Positions 38,283 to 46,742 of a DNA stretch of 64,000 nt are shown here, piece by piece. The stretch comes from Streptomyces sp. NBC_00376 (lineage in GTDB: Bacteria > Actinomycetota > Actinomycetes > Streptomycetales > Streptomycetaceae), in the NCBI RefSeq assembly GCF_036077095.1, contig NZ_CP107960.1, positions 1,984,001 through 2,048,000 on the forward strand. Direction: 5' to 3'. The notes beneath the pieces were generated by a model that was not told where the DNA came from, searched no databases, and saw only the letters and a list, made by a program, of their open reading frames with translations. Within the stretch, counting starts at the first letter, position 1. The number at the start of each line of letters is the position of its first letter. A program made the position numbers and the translations under genes.

Positions 38283-39248
38283 GTGTTCAGCTTCAAGCCG
38301 CTGCGCCGCCGTACCGCCCGCACCGCCGCCGTCGGCGCTCTCGCCGCCGCGGCCTGCGCCACCGTCCTGGCCGGCAGCGCCGCAGCCATCGTCAACGGGT
38401 CGGACTCCACCGAGAGCTACCCGTTCATGGCGACCATTCCGGAATCGGCCCCTGAGCACGGTCTGCACGACGGGACCTGCGGGGCATCGCTGATCGACAA
38501 GCAGTGGGTGCTGACGGCGGCCCACTGCGTGACGGGCGACGGCCTGAAGCTGGACGGCATCGTGCGCGTCGGCAGCGAACACCGAAAGTCCGGCGGCACT
38601 GTCCGGAAGATCGACCGGACCTTCGTCCACGCCGGCTATGTGAACGGCGAGACCAAGGCCGCCAACAAGAACGACATGGCGCTGATACGCCTGGACCGCC
38701 CGGTCGCCGGAAAGCCCATCAAGATCGCCGAGCGGCCCGGGCAGCCCGGCACGCCGACCCGGCTCGTGGGCTTCGGCACCACCTCCGACACCGGGTTGAA
38801 GTTCCCGGACCGGCTGCAGGAACTGAACACCCGCAGGGGCGCCGAGTCCGAGTGCGCGCCCGGCTACGCGGACCGGACCCGGCTGTGCACGATCACCACC
38901 GTGCCCAAGGCCATGGCGTGCTTCGGGGACTCCGGCGGACCGCAGCTCCAGAAGGGCCGGGACGGCCGCTGGGAACTGATCGGCGTCACCTCGGGGCCCG
39001 GCACCCCGGGTGTGCCGTGCTCGCACGGCCCCGGCCTCTACACCAGCGCGCCCGCCTACGCGGACTGGATCGACAAGACCATGAAGAACAACAGCGCTCC
39101 GTCGACTGCGGCCAAGGGCTCCGACCTCGCCGAGACCGGCACGAACGACAACACCACGGCAATCGCCGGTATGGCCGCCGCGCTGATCGTCGCCGGTGGC
39201 GGCACCACCGTCGCAGTGCGCCGCCGCAGGGCCCGCCACGCCGCCTGA
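38283..39248 (+). CDS. Trypsin-like serine protease with LAETG sorting signal
   Basis: 321 residues from GTG 38283 (AAGGGA upstream). An Arg-rich Sec signal peptide ends near GSAAA, and mature [17 protein letters not shown] follows. The S1 triad is present: His in LTAAHC, Asp in NKNDMALI, Ser in CFGDSGGP. After the catalytic domain a short linker leads to LAETG, a hydrophobic segment ([13 protein letters not shown]) and an RRRRARHAA tail. LAxTG is the form used by class E sortases in Streptomyces, so the protease should be covalently wall-anchored. Substrate specificity is unknown. The gene stands alone, convergent with a membrane protein gene. Confidence 0.9.
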   Translation: MFSFKPLRRRTARTAAVGALAAAACATVLAGSAAAIVNGSDSTESYPFMATIPESAPEHGLHDGTCGASLIDKQWVLTAAHCVTGDGLKLDGIVRVGSEHRKSGGTVRKIDRTFVHAGYVNGETKAANKNDMALIRLDRPVAGKPIKIAERPGQPGTPTRLVGFGTTSDTGLKFPDRLQELNTRRGAESECAPGYADRTRLCTITTVPKAMACFGDSGGPQLQKGRDGRWELIGVTSGPGTPGVPCSHGPGLYTSAPAYADWIDKTMKNNSAPSTAAKGSDLAETGTNDNTTAIAGMAAALIVAGGGTTVAVRRRRARHAA

Positions 39249-39267
39249 GCAGAACCGGCGCCGCGCA

Positions 39268-39320
39268 GGGGCGGCACTGGTGAGACGGGGCGGCTGTCCC
39301 TCGGCAGGGAGTGCCGCCCC
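39268..39320. terminator. Long-loop hairpin after the protease gene
   Basis: GGGGCGGCACT (39268-39278) pairs with AGTGCCGCCCC (39310-39320), an 11-bp stem with a 31-nt loop, 19 nt past the protease stop in the convergent interval. Confidence 0.5.
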
Positions 39321-39417
39321 CGTCGCACTCGAACTCACTCGCACCGTGACACGGCCCGTGCGATTCCCGGCGGAGGCCGAGCGCGGGACCGCTGCCGGAA
39401 TCCGGAGCGGACTGGGC

Positions 39418-40344
39418 TCAGAGTCTGTGGTCGATCTTCTTCTCCCGCATCAGCTCCCCCAGCTCCTTGTCCGACAGCGGGTGCAGAGTGTCCAGGAGAC
39501 GGCGCAGCCCGGTTTCGTCAAGGGTCTGGCTGGCGACCTCGGCCTCCGCCTTCCCGTGGCGGCGGACAAGGGTGACGTCGCGGGTGCCGTCGGGAAATTC
39601 GCGGACCATGACCATCTCCCGGTTCGCGTCCACCGTGCAGGTGACGCCCTTCTCCGCGGGTTCGGGGCATCGAGCTTCCGGCGCGTACGACGAGCGCACG
39701 ACGAGGCTCACGTACCCCGGCTCGTACCCCTCCCGGACGGGACGGTAGTCGACGACGAAGGTGGCCGGGCCGAGCTCCGCGCGGGAGACCTGCATGCCCG
39801 GCGGTGCGGCGCCCAGGTACAGCAGCTCCGGCTTCTCCCGGTACCGCGCGATCTCCGCGTCGTGCTGACGCTGCTGCGACTGCGCCGGACCGACGAAGCC
39901 CCCGTAGACCACCCCGGCCGCCAGCACCACCAGCGCCCCCGACCGCACCCACCGGCCCGGCACGAAGAGCGCCGCGGCCACGGCGTACGGCACCCCCGTC
40001 AGCGCGATCCGGGTACCGGCGCTCCCCAGGTCGACGTCCCCGCTGTAGGCGACCAGACCCGACAGGACACCGAGCGTGCCGAGGACGAAGACCAGTACCG
40101 CCCAGCCCAACCGCCGCGGCACGGAACCGCACAGCGGCACCACGTCCTTCACCAGCAGGCCCGCCACGGCCAGCAGGACCACCATCATCGGCGCGCCCAG
40201 TGCCAGGACCGGCACCATCGCACCGGCCCCGCCGCCCCAGGCCACCGCCACCAGCCCGAAGCCGAGCGCCGGCACCGCGGTCGCCGTGATCGCCCAGACC
40301 ACAAAGAGGTGCAGGGCCGTGAGCGCCCCTCTGCCACTCGTCAT
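39418..40344 (-). CDS. Hypothetical membrane protein
   Basis: 308 residues from ATG 40344. The first ~175 residues hold about six hydrophobic spans (e.g. LHLFVVWAITATAVPALGFG, GAPMMVVLLAVAGLLV). The C-terminal ~130 residues are soluble and charged (TFVVDYRPVREGYEPGYVSLVV; KGVTCTVDANREMVMVREF) and end in a helix-rich LSDKELGELMREKKIDHRL. I recognise no family. The topology suggests a sensor-like or transport-accessory protein. A 16-bp palindrome with 7-bp arms lies 36 nt upstream of the start and is probably its operator. Confidence 0.7.
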   Translation of the reverse strand: MTSGRGALTALHLFVVWAITATAVPALGFGLVAVAWGGGAGAMVPVLALGAPMMVVLLAVAGLLVKDVVPLCGSVPRRLGWAVLVFVLGTLGVLSGLVAYSGDVDLGSAGTRIALTGVPYAVAAALFVPGRWVRSGALVVLAAGVVYGGFVGPAQSQQRQHDAEIARYREKPELLYLGAAPPGMQVSRAELGPATFVVDYRPVREGYEPGYVSLVVRSSYAPEARCPEPAEKGVTCTVDANREMVMVREFPDGTRDVTLVRRHGKAEAEVASQTLDETGLRRLLDTLHPLSDKELGELMREKKIDHRL

Positions 40345-40379
40345 ACCGCGGAGCCTGTCAACCGGTGCCCGGACGCACA

Positions 40380-40395
40380 TGAGTACCCGTACTCA
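40380..40395. promoter_or_regulatory. Palindromic operator candidate (TGAGTAC-CC-GTACTCA)
   Basis: A perfect inverted repeat with 7-bp arms and a 2-bp centre, 36 nt upstream of the membrane-protein ATG. No regulator gene is adjacent, so the binding protein would act in trans. Confidence 0.45.
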
Positions 40396-40397
40396 GT

Positions 40398-40435
40398 GGG
40401 CTGATCCGCTGCCCGGCCGGGCAGCGGATCAGCCC
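40398..40435 (-). terminator. Loopless 19-bp palindromic terminator overlapping a stop codon
   Basis: GGGCTGATCCGCTGCCCGG is followed at once by its exact complement (40417-40435). The stem contains the stop codon (40431-40429) of the gene transcribed toward it. Confidence 0.8.
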
Positions 40436-41727
40436 GTCCGGCGCGGCAGTTGGTCCTCCAGGTGGTCCGGGCTGAATCCGAGCCGTTCACCGAGGGCCCG
40501 GTAGCGGTCGCGCCGGGCGTCGGGGACGGGAACGTCGTGCGTGAAGAGGATCTGGAGGAGGAGGCGGAAGCCCAGGTCCGGGTCCACCGTGGCGACCACG
40601 TCCTCCAGCACGCGCGCCACGTCCCGCACCTCGGCCACGTCGGTGTGCGCCGCCTCGCGGACCTCGCGCAGCACGGCCCCGGCCAGATCTGTCCGGGCGG
40701 GCGACAGGTACGGCACGTAGACGGGGTCGACCTCCATCAGCCGTTCCCGGCATGCCCGAGCCACCCGCTCCAGCCAGGCCCGCGTGTCGGCATCGAACCC
40801 CTCGTCGGCGTCGAACGCCGCATCGACGTACAACCGGCGCGAGGCGGTCCGCCACAGTGCCGTGACCGCCTCGTCGGACAGCGCGGAGTCCAGCAGCCGC
40901 CGTACATCCTCCAGAAGCACCGCCGCGTACGAGCCCGGAGCGGAGACCGCGTCGCTGCCGACCAGGCTCCGGATGTTCTCCGCAACGTTGCCCTGGTACT
41001 TCCAGTCCGTGCCGTGGAACACGCTCGCGAGCACCGGCAGCCCGAAGCGCCCGAGGTCGAAGTCGCGCCGGCCGGGGTCGACGGGGGGCCAGCGCACGTT
41101 CAGCCCGTCGTGGACGGCGACCAGGGGGTGGGCCAGCAGTTCGCCGATCCCGAGCAGCCTGTCGTACGCCTCCTTGCCGATCGGTACGGAGTACGCCTTC
41201 GCGGCCCGAAGGAACAGCCTGAACCCGAGGTCGGCGTCCGCCTCATGCACGACCCGCAGGAGCGCCGGGACGATGTCCGGGACCGCGACGGCGCGTCGGA
41301 GCGCGGCCGCGGCCGACTCGATCTCCGCCGCCACGGTCCCGCGCAGCTCCTCCTCCGGCGCCGTCGGCCGCGCCTCGTCGAGGACCTCCGCCTCGGCCTT
41401 TTCCCGCTCCTGCGTGAACGGCGGGCAGACCTCCGCGACCCGGCGCAACCAGCAGCGGATGTCGGTGCCCTCGTCGGCCGGGTCGAAGCACCGGCGCACG
41501 GCGGCCAGCCATACGGCGTGGAGCACCTCGTCCGGCAGCGGGGACTCCAGCAGGAGCCGGACGTCCCTGCCGAGCTGGTGGTCCTCGTCGTCCGCCTGCG
41601 CCCCGGCGAGGGCGAGCACAACCGGTACGTCGGTGCGGAGCGCCGTACGCGAGCACAGCGTGCCGGCGAAGCCGCTGAGCCCGAAGTCCTGCGCGTAGTC
41701 GACGTAGTACAGCTCGCGCATCCGCAC
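40429..41727 (-). CDS. Hypothetical protein with internal tandem duplication
   Basis: About 432 residues from GTG 41727, which has GGAG 9 nt upstream; ATG 41721 and in-frame GTGs further upstream are alternatives. The protein is acidic, helical and soluble. Two halves repeat each other. RDVRLLLESPLPDEVLHAVW pairs with EDVRRLLDSALSDEAVTALW. DIRCWLRRVAEVC pairs with DTRAWLERVARAC. ADLGFRLFLRAAKAYSVPIG pairs with PDLGFRLLLQILFTHDVPVP. I know no family for it. Its neighbours do not suggest a role. Confidence 0.7.
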   Translation of the reverse strand: MRMRELYYVDYAQDFGLSGFAGTLCSRTALRTDVPVVLALAGAQADDEDHQLGRDVRLLLESPLPDEVLHAVWLAAVRRCFDPADEGTDIRCWLRRVAEVCPPFTQEREKAEAEVLDEARPTAPEEELRGTVAAEIESAAAALRRAVAVPDIVPALLRVVHEADADLGFRLFLRAAKAYSVPIGKEAYDRLLGIGELLAHPLVAVHDGLNVRWPPVDPGRRDFDLGRFGLPVLASVFHGTDWKYQGNVAENIRSLVGSDAVSAPGSYAAVLLEDVRRLLDSALSDEAVTALWRTASRRLYVDAAFDADEGFDADTRAWLERVARACRERLMEVDPVYVPYLSPARTDLAGAVLREVREAAHTDVAEVRDVARVLEDVVATVDPDLGFRLLLQILFTHDVPVPDARRDRYRALGERLGFSPDHLEDQLPRRTG

Positions 41728-41951
41728 CGTCGGCAACTCCGGCCGCCCTCCCCCCGTGTCGGCGGCACCGATCCCCCGGGCGCCGAAATGACCTGCGCGC
41801 ACTGCGGATCGGACAGGATCCACCGCGCGCGGCACCCACCTTAGACACGGTGCTCACGAACGGGACAAGGCATCAGGAATGCCGAGTGACGCAGGTCATG
41901 GGCGGAGCGGGCCCGGCGGCCGATGTCAGATGCCGCGGCTACGGTTTCGCC

Positions 41952-42461
41952 ATGGCAGTCCCCGCGATCATCCCCATAGCCCACGAGCCGGACTACCGGA
42001 CCGACACCATCGGGCGGTACGCAGAAGGGCAGTTCCTGGCCTCGGTCACCTATGCCTTCCCCGACGGGTACACGGTCGACGACGACTGGGAGGAACACAA
42101 GCGGCTCTATGTCGTTCTGCACCGGTTCGACTACGAGGGCCGGCATGTCGATTCGGACATCTGGTGCGCGGGAACGCAGGCCGAGCAGCGACAACTCCCC
42201 ACCGGCGACGACTCCGTCATGGCGCGGGCGGAGGCGCGGATGGCGGCGCTCCTCGACGGCCTTCCCGAGCGCGAGTACGGAGACATCGCGATCCGGCCCT
42301 TCCGGCTGACGGTCGACGGCGTGCTCTTCGGGCTGGTCATCGAGCGCCACGACGACGGGGAAGACGGCGAGGGCGAGGGCGAGGGCGAGGACGACTGGGC
42401 CGAACTCCACCCCGACCAGCTCGGCTTCTACGCTCCATGGGACGGCCAGTACGACACCTGA
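41952..42461 (+). CDS. HycA-like conserved hypothetical protein
   Basis: 169 residues from ATG 41952. Short conserved-looking segments include IGRYAEGQFLASVTYAFPDG, VVLHRFDYEGRHVDSDIWCA and LGFYAPWDGQYDT. I recall similar streptomycete proteins being labelled formate hydrogenlyase regulatory protein HycA, but that name is unlikely to reflect function here because no hydrogenase genes are near. A simple GAG-GGC repeat near 42365-42390 encodes an acidic run (DGEDGEGEGEGEDD). TACGGT lies 6 nt upstream of the ATG with no ribosome-binding site, which fits a leaderless mRNA. The next gene starts 26 nt later. Confidence 0.65.
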   Translation: MAVPAIIPIAHEPDYRTDTIGRYAEGQFLASVTYAFPDGYTVDDDWEEHKRLYVVLHRFDYEGRHVDSDIWCAGTQAEQRQLPTGDDSVMARAEARMAALLDGLPEREYGDIAIRPFRLTVDGVLFGLVIERHDDGEDGEGEGEGEDDWAELHPDQLGFYAPWDGQYDT

Positions 42462-42487
42462 CGTGTGGACCCGGACGACGGAGGAAC

Positions 42488-43147
42488 ATGAACGACATCA
42501 GTGAATTCCAGAAGTTCGAGGAGCCCAGGGAGTCCAGGGAGTTCGAGGACGTCTCCCCGACCACCCTCGCCGACCTCCTGGGGCGCGGGCAGGTCATGGA
42601 CATCGGCATCCGCCCGCTGTGGCCCTCGGTTCCACGGGTCGCCGGCCCGGCGTTCACCGTGCGGTGCCCTCCGGGCGACAACCTCATGCTCCACGCGGCC
42701 ATTCACCGCGCGGAGCCCGGCAGCGTCATCGTCGTCGAGTCCGGCGACGTGGACTACGCGCTGGCCGGCGGGAACGTCTGTGCCGTCGCCCGACGCCGGG
42801 GCATCGCGGCGTTCGTGGCCGACGGTGTGATCCGTGATCTCGCCGAGGTGCGCGAGATGGGGTTTCCCGTCTTCGCCAGGGGCGTGATCCCCATTCCCGG
42901 TACCAAGAAGGCGGTCGGGCCGCTCAACGGCCCCGTGCGGTGCGGCGGTGTGGACGTGGATGCCGGTGACATCGTGGTGGCGGACGAGGAAGGCATCGTG
43001 GTCGTTCCCCGCGCCCGGCGCGAGCAGGTGCTCCGCGACGCCCGCGCGAAGGTGGCCGAGGAGGCCGGCGAGTCCCTGGACGCGTGGGAAGCCGCGCACC
43101 GCGCCCGTATCGACGACATCCTGCGCGACAACGGCTTCGAGGACTGA
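42488..43147 (+). CDS. RraA-like/HMG aldolase-family protein
   Basis: 219 residues from ATG 42488, with GGAGGA directly upstream. The RraA fold is visible: GPAFTVRCPPGDNLMLHAAIH, PGSVIVVESGDVDYALAGGNV, and the metal/substrate-binding GIAAFVADGVIRDLAEV carrying the conserved Arg-Asp pair. DVDAGDIVVADEEGIVVVP is the usual C-terminal strand. Members of the family include 4-hydroxy-4-methyl-2-oxoglutarate aldolases, oxaloacetate decarboxylases and the RNase E regulator RraA. The enzyme form is more likely here because the active-site residues are present. It follows the HycA-like gene closely, possibly as one transcript. Confidence 0.82.
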   Translation: MNDISEFQKFEEPRESREFEDVSPTTLADLLGRGQVMDIGIRPLWPSVPRVAGPAFTVRCPPGDNLMLHAAIHRAEPGSVIVVESGDVDYALAGGNVCAVARRRGIAAFVADGVIRDLAEVREMGFPVFARGVIPIPGTKKAVGPLNGPVRCGGVDVDAGDIVVADEEGIVVVPRARREQVLRDARAKVAEEAGESLDAWEAAHRARIDDILRDNGFED

Positions 43148-43377
43148 CCGCCGGAAGCCGACGGCCGGTCTCCGGGCGCTCCCGGAGACAGGTGCCGGGC
43201 AGCCCGGCCGCCCCCGTCCCCCGTACGGACGCGCACCGCACGCGGACGCGGCGGTCCGGACGCAACATGGAACGCACGGCGCGCACCGGATGCGGGCGGT
43301 TCATACCGGCCCGACCTGCAACTGCCGTGCCGACACGCCCGAGAATCACCCGAACACCACACCCCGGCACAGGTCTC

Positions 43378-43398
43378 ATCTCATATCTGAGATAGCCT
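43378..43398 (+). promoter_or_regulatory. Operator and leaderless -10 of the XRE-MurA gene
   Basis: ATCTCA-TATC-TGAGAT (43378-43393) is a perfect inverted repeat with 6-bp arms. It abuts TAGCCT (43393-43398), which is 6 nt upstream of the ATG. The arrangement suggests that the encoded HTH protein represses its own promoter. Confidence 0.5.
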
Positions 43399-43404
43399 TT
43401 CGCC

Positions 43405-44934
43405 ATGTCAGACGATTACCTCGTACGCATCGGCAAGCTCATCCGTGACGCCCGTCAGCATCGGGGCTGGACACAGAGTCAGCTCGCCGAGGCGCTCGCC
43501 ACCAGCCAGAGCGCCGTGAACCGCATCGAGCGCGGCAATCAAAACATCAGCCTTGAGATGATCGCGCGCATCGGTGAGGCACTCGACAGCGAGATCGTGT
43601 CGCTCGGCTACGCCGGGCCCATGCACCTGCGGGTGGTCGGCGGCCGTCGGCTCTCGGGCTCCATCGACGTCAAGACGAGCAAGAACGCGTGCGTGGCACT
43701 CCTCTGCGCCTCGCTGCTCAACAAGGGCCGTACGGTGCTGCGCAGGGTGGCCCGGATCGAGGAGGTCTACCGCCTCCTGGAGGTGCTGAACTCCATAGGC
43801 GTGCGGACCCGCTGGATCAACGAGGGAACCGATCTGGAGATCGTCCCGCCCGCCCGGCTCGACATGGACGCCATCGACGCGGACGCCGCCCGCCGGACCC
43901 GTTCCATCATCATGTTCCTCGGCCCGCTGCTGCACCGCATGGACCGGTTCAAGCTCCCGTACGCGGGCGGCTGCGACCTCGGAACGCGGACCATCGAGCC
44001 GCACATGATCGCACTGCGCCGTTTCGGTCTGGAGATCGCCGCGACCGAGGGCATCTACCACGCCCAGGTCGACCACTCGGTCACCCCCGGCCGCCCCATC
44101 GTGCTGACCGAGCGCGGCGACACCGTGACCGAGAACGCGCTGCTGGCCGCCGCCCGGCACGACGGCAGGACCGTCATCCGCAACGCCTCCTCCAACTACA
44201 TGGTCCAGGACCTCTGCTTCTTCCTGGAGGCCCTCGGTATACGCGTGGACGGCATCGGTACGACCACACTGACCGTCCACGGGGTTCCGCACATAGACGT
44301 GGACGTCGACTACTCCCCCTCCGAGGACCCGGTCGAGGCGATGAGCCTCCTCGCCGCCGCCGTGGTGACGGAGTCCGAACTGACGATCCGCCGGGTGCCG
44401 ATCGAGTTCCTGGAGATCGAACTCGCGGTGCTGGAGGAGATGGGCGTCGACTGCGACCGCACGACGGAATACGCCGCCGACAACGGCCGCACCCGCCTGG
44501 TCGACCTCACGGTCCGGCCCTCCAAGCTGGAGGCCCCGATCGACAAGATCCACCCCATGCCGTTCCCCGGGCTCAACATCGACAACGTGCCCTTCTTCGC
44601 GGCGATCGCCGCCTCGGCCCAGGGCCAGACCCTCATCCACGACTGGGTCTACGACAACCGGGCCATCTACCTCACCGACCTGAACCGCCTCGGCGGCCGG
44701 CTCCAACTCCTGGACCCGCACCGGGTACTGGTCGAGGGCCCGACCCGATGGCGCGCCGCCGAGATGATGTGCCCGCCGGCCCTGCGGCCCGCCGTGGTGG
44801 TACTGCTCGCCATGATGGCGGCGGAAGGCACGTCCGTACTGCGCAACGTGTATGTCATCAACCGCGGTTACGAGGAGCTGGCGGAGCGGCTCAACTCCGT
44901 GGGCGCGCAGATCGAGATCTTCCGGGACATCTGA
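43405..44934 (+). CDS. murA2: XRE HTH fused to UDP-GlcNAc 1-carboxyvinyltransferase (MurA-like)
   Basis: 509 residues. Residues about 8-65 are a Cro/cI-type HTH (RDARQHRGWTQSQLAEALAT; SAVNRIERGNQNIS). Residues about 75-505 are an EPSP/MurA-type fold of normal length. The MurA lysine-asparagine motif is seen in DVKTSKNACVAL. The loop cysteine, equivalent to E. coli Cys115, is in YAGGCDLGTRTIEPH. MurA adds enolpyruvate to UDP-GlcNAc, the first committed step of peptidoglycan synthesis; the Cys makes fosfomycin sensitivity likely. S. coelicolor has a second murA beside acnA (SCO5998, from memory), hence the symbol. The fusion suggests a regulated or moonlighting enzyme. Confidence 0.85.
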   Translation: MSDDYLVRIGKLIRDARQHRGWTQSQLAEALATSQSAVNRIERGNQNISLEMIARIGEALDSEIVSLGYAGPMHLRVVGGRRLSGSIDVKTSKNACVALLCASLLNKGRTVLRRVARIEEVYRLLEVLNSIGVRTRWINEGTDLEIVPPARLDMDAIDADAARRTRSIIMFLGPLLHRMDRFKLPYAGGCDLGTRTIEPHMIALRRFGLEIAATEGIYHAQVDHSVTPGRPIVLTERGDTVTENALLAAARHDGRTVIRNASSNYMVQDLCFFLEALGIRVDGIGTTTLTVHGVPHIDVDVDYSPSEDPVEAMSLLAAAVVTESELTIRRVPIEFLEIELAVLEEMGVDCDRTTEYAADNGRTRLVDLTVRPSKLEAPIDKIHPMPFPGLNIDNVPFFAAIAASAQGQTLIHDWVYDNRAIYLTDLNRLGGRLQLLDPHRVLVEGPTRWRAAEMMCPPALRPAVVVLLAMMAAEGTSVLRNVYVINRGYEELAERLNSVGAQIEIFRDI

Positions 44935-44949
44935 CAGGCATTCACCGCT

Positions 44950-44991
44950 GCACGCCGCCCGGCCCGTACGCGTGAGGGCCGGGAGGCGTGC
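44950..44991. terminator. Hairpin between murA2-like gene and TSUP permease
   Basis: GCACGCCGCCCGGCCC and GGGCCGGGAGGCGTGC pair over 16 positions with one mismatch around a 10-nt loop, 15 nt after the murA2-like stop in a convergent interval. Confidence 0.75.
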
Positions 44992-45017
44992 GGCGGTGTG
45001 CGTGGGTGGCGGCTGCG

Positions 45018-45830
45018 TCAGAGGCCCAGGGCCAGCATCACGATCAGTACGACCACGAGCAGCGCGACGTAGGCGACGGAGTGGACGCGGTCCGGGACGC
45101 GGCCGACGAGGCGTCTGGCCACCGCGATGGTGGGGAGCGAGCCGATGAGCAGGGCGGCGCCCGCGGTGAGGTCGACGTAGCCGAGCTGTCCCGGGCCGGC
45201 GGGGGTGGTGGGGGCGAGGGCGTAGACCAGGGTTCCGGCCACGGCGACGGGGACGCTGAGAGGGTTGGCCATGGCGGTCGCCTCGGCCATGGCCAGGCCC
45301 CTGCGCCGCAGGAGCGGGACCGTCATGACGCTGCCCCCCACACCCAGTCCGGCCGCCACGAGGCCGATGCCGAGGCCGCCGAAGGTGACGGTTCCCCGCT
45401 CCAGGGGCTGCGGACGGGTCCGGTCCGCCACCGAGAGGAAGCCCTTCCTCAGCAGGCTGTCGGCGATCGTGACCAGCAGGTAGGCGGCGAACAGCAGGCG
45501 CAGCGCCGTGCCGCCGATCAAGGTCGTCGCGAAGGATCCGGCGACGGCGCCCGCCGCGATGAAGGCCGCCAGCGGCCAGACGTACTCGCGGCGCAGCCGG
45601 CCCTGACGCCACTGGGCCAGGGCCGCCGCCGCGGCGTTGACGACCATGACGGCCGCCGAGGTCGCCACGGCGATGTGCATGGCGTCCGCGTCGGTTCCGG
45701 GACGCGCCGTCATGGTCAGGACGCCGTATATGACGGGGACCGTGATGAAACCGCCGCCGAAGCCGAAGAGCACGGTCGTGACGCCGGTCAGGCAGCCGAG
45801 GAACAGAAGGGTGAGGAAGGAGGTCAGCAC
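45018..45830 (-). CDS. Sulfite exporter TauE/SafE (TSUP) family permease
   Basis: 270 residues from GTG 45830, with seven to eight membrane spans and the two related halves of the TSUP family. The first half has FLGCLTGVTTVLFGFGGGFITVPVIY; the second has GLVAAGLGVGGSVMTVPLLRRRGLAM. The Gly-rich turn followed by P-x-L is the family mark. Members move sulfite, sulfoacetate, taurine-derived or other small anions. It is divergent from an AraC-type gene, which probably controls it. TAGTGT lies 7 nt upstream of the GTG with no Shine-Dalgarno. Confidence 0.85.
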   Translation of the reverse strand: MLTSFLTLLFLGCLTGVTTVLFGFGGGFITVPVIYGVLTMTARPGTDADAMHIAVATSAAVMVVNAAAAALAQWRQGRLRREYVWPLAAFIAAGAVAGSFATTLIGGTALRLLFAAYLLVTIADSLLRKGFLSVADRTRPQPLERGTVTFGGLGIGLVAAGLGVGGSVMTVPLLRRRGLAMAEATAMANPLSVPVAVAGTLVYALAPTTPAGPGQLGYVDLTAGAALLIGSLPTIAVARRLVGRVPDRVHSVAYVALLVVVLIVMLALGL

Positions 45831-45837
45831 TGGTCCG

Positions 45838-45925
45838 ACACTAGGGATGGCGCGACTTGGCGGGCAATCGATGAATCGCCTACTTCCTACGCACAGCAGA
45901 CACGGCACTCGGCCGCGCGTAGCCT
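45838..45925. promoter_or_regulatory. Divergent leaderless promoters of TSUP and AraC genes
   Basis: The minus-strand -10 TAGTGT (45843-45838) is 7 nt from GTG 45830. The plus-strand -10 TAGCCT (45920-45925) is 6 nt from ATG 45932. Neither gene has a ribosome-binding site. The 100-nt divergent region would hold any AraC-type operator; GCAATCGATGAATCGC is a weak inverted repeat within it. Confidence 0.5.
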
Positions 45926-45931
45926 CACGGC

Positions 45932-46702
45932 ATGCGGAACATTCCGGTCGCAGAGGTGGACGGGCTCGACCGTGCCGTGCTGGCCATCGGCACCGACTAC
46001 CCCCCTGACCACCTGCTCCCCCGGCACGAGCACCGCCGCGCCCAGGTCCTGTACGCGGCCACCGGCGTCATGCGGGTCGAGACGTCGGACGGCAGCTGGA
46101 CGGTGCCCACCGCCCGCGCCGTACTGATCCCGCCCGGGACCACACATCAGGTCACGATGACGGGCGTCTCCACCCGCAGCCTCTACATCGAGCCCGCCGC
46201 CGTGCCGTGGTTCCCGTCCCGCTGCCAGGCCGTCGACGTCTCCGCCCTGCTCCGGGCGCTGATCCTGGAAGCCGTCGAGATGGAGCCGCGCTACCCGGAG
46301 CACAGCCGCGACGCGGCGGTCGCGGCCCTCATCCTCCACGAGCTCAGAAACCTCACCCCGCTGCCCCTCGATGTACCGCTGCCGTCCGATCCGCGGCTGC
46401 GCGGACTGTGCGAGGCATTCCTGCAGCAGCCGGACGTCCATGACCCGCCCGCGCGCTGGTGCGCGGCCCTCAACGTCAGCGAACGCACCCTGGCCCGCAT
46501 GTTCCGGCGCGGCACCGGCCTGACCTTCTCTCAGTGGCGGCAGCGCGCCTGCGTCCTGCACTCCCTCCAGCACCTCACCGCGGGGACGCCCGTCACACGT
46601 ATCGCGGGCCTGCTCGGCTACGACAACCCCGCCGCCTACACAGCCGCGTTCAAGAAGCTCCTGGGCCGGCCGCCGACGGAGTACCGGAGCCGGGAGGGCT
46701 GA
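45932..46702 (+). CDS. AraC-family transcriptional regulator
   Basis: 256 residues. The N-terminal cupin-like sensor includes LPRHEHRRAQVLYAATGVMR and VLIPPGTTHQV. The C-terminal AraC domain has two HTH units: WCAALNVSERTLARMFRRGTG and VTRIAGLLGYDNPAAYTAAFKKLLGRPPTEYR. Its short cupin type resembles AraC regulators that control a divergent exporter. The divergent TSUP permease is the natural target. The ligand is unknown. Confidence 0.88.
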   Translation: MRNIPVAEVDGLDRAVLAIGTDYPPDHLLPRHEHRRAQVLYAATGVMRVETSDGSWTVPTARAVLIPPGTTHQVTMTGVSTRSLYIEPAAVPWFPSRCQAVDVSALLRALILEAVEMEPRYPEHSRDAAVAALILHELRNLTPLPLDVPLPSDPRLRGLCEAFLQQPDVHDPPARWCAALNVSERTLARMFRRGTGLTFSQWRQRACVLHSLQHLTAGTPVTRIAGLLGYDNPAAYTAAFKKLLGRPPTEYRSREG

Positions 46703-46742
46703 TTCAGGGTCGCCGGGTCGCCGGGTCTTCGTGCCCCGCCCG

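Noticed and set aside
43148..43404. RNA gene or riboswitch between the RraA-like and XRE-MurA genes
   Set aside because: No convincing paired structure other than the operator palindrome.
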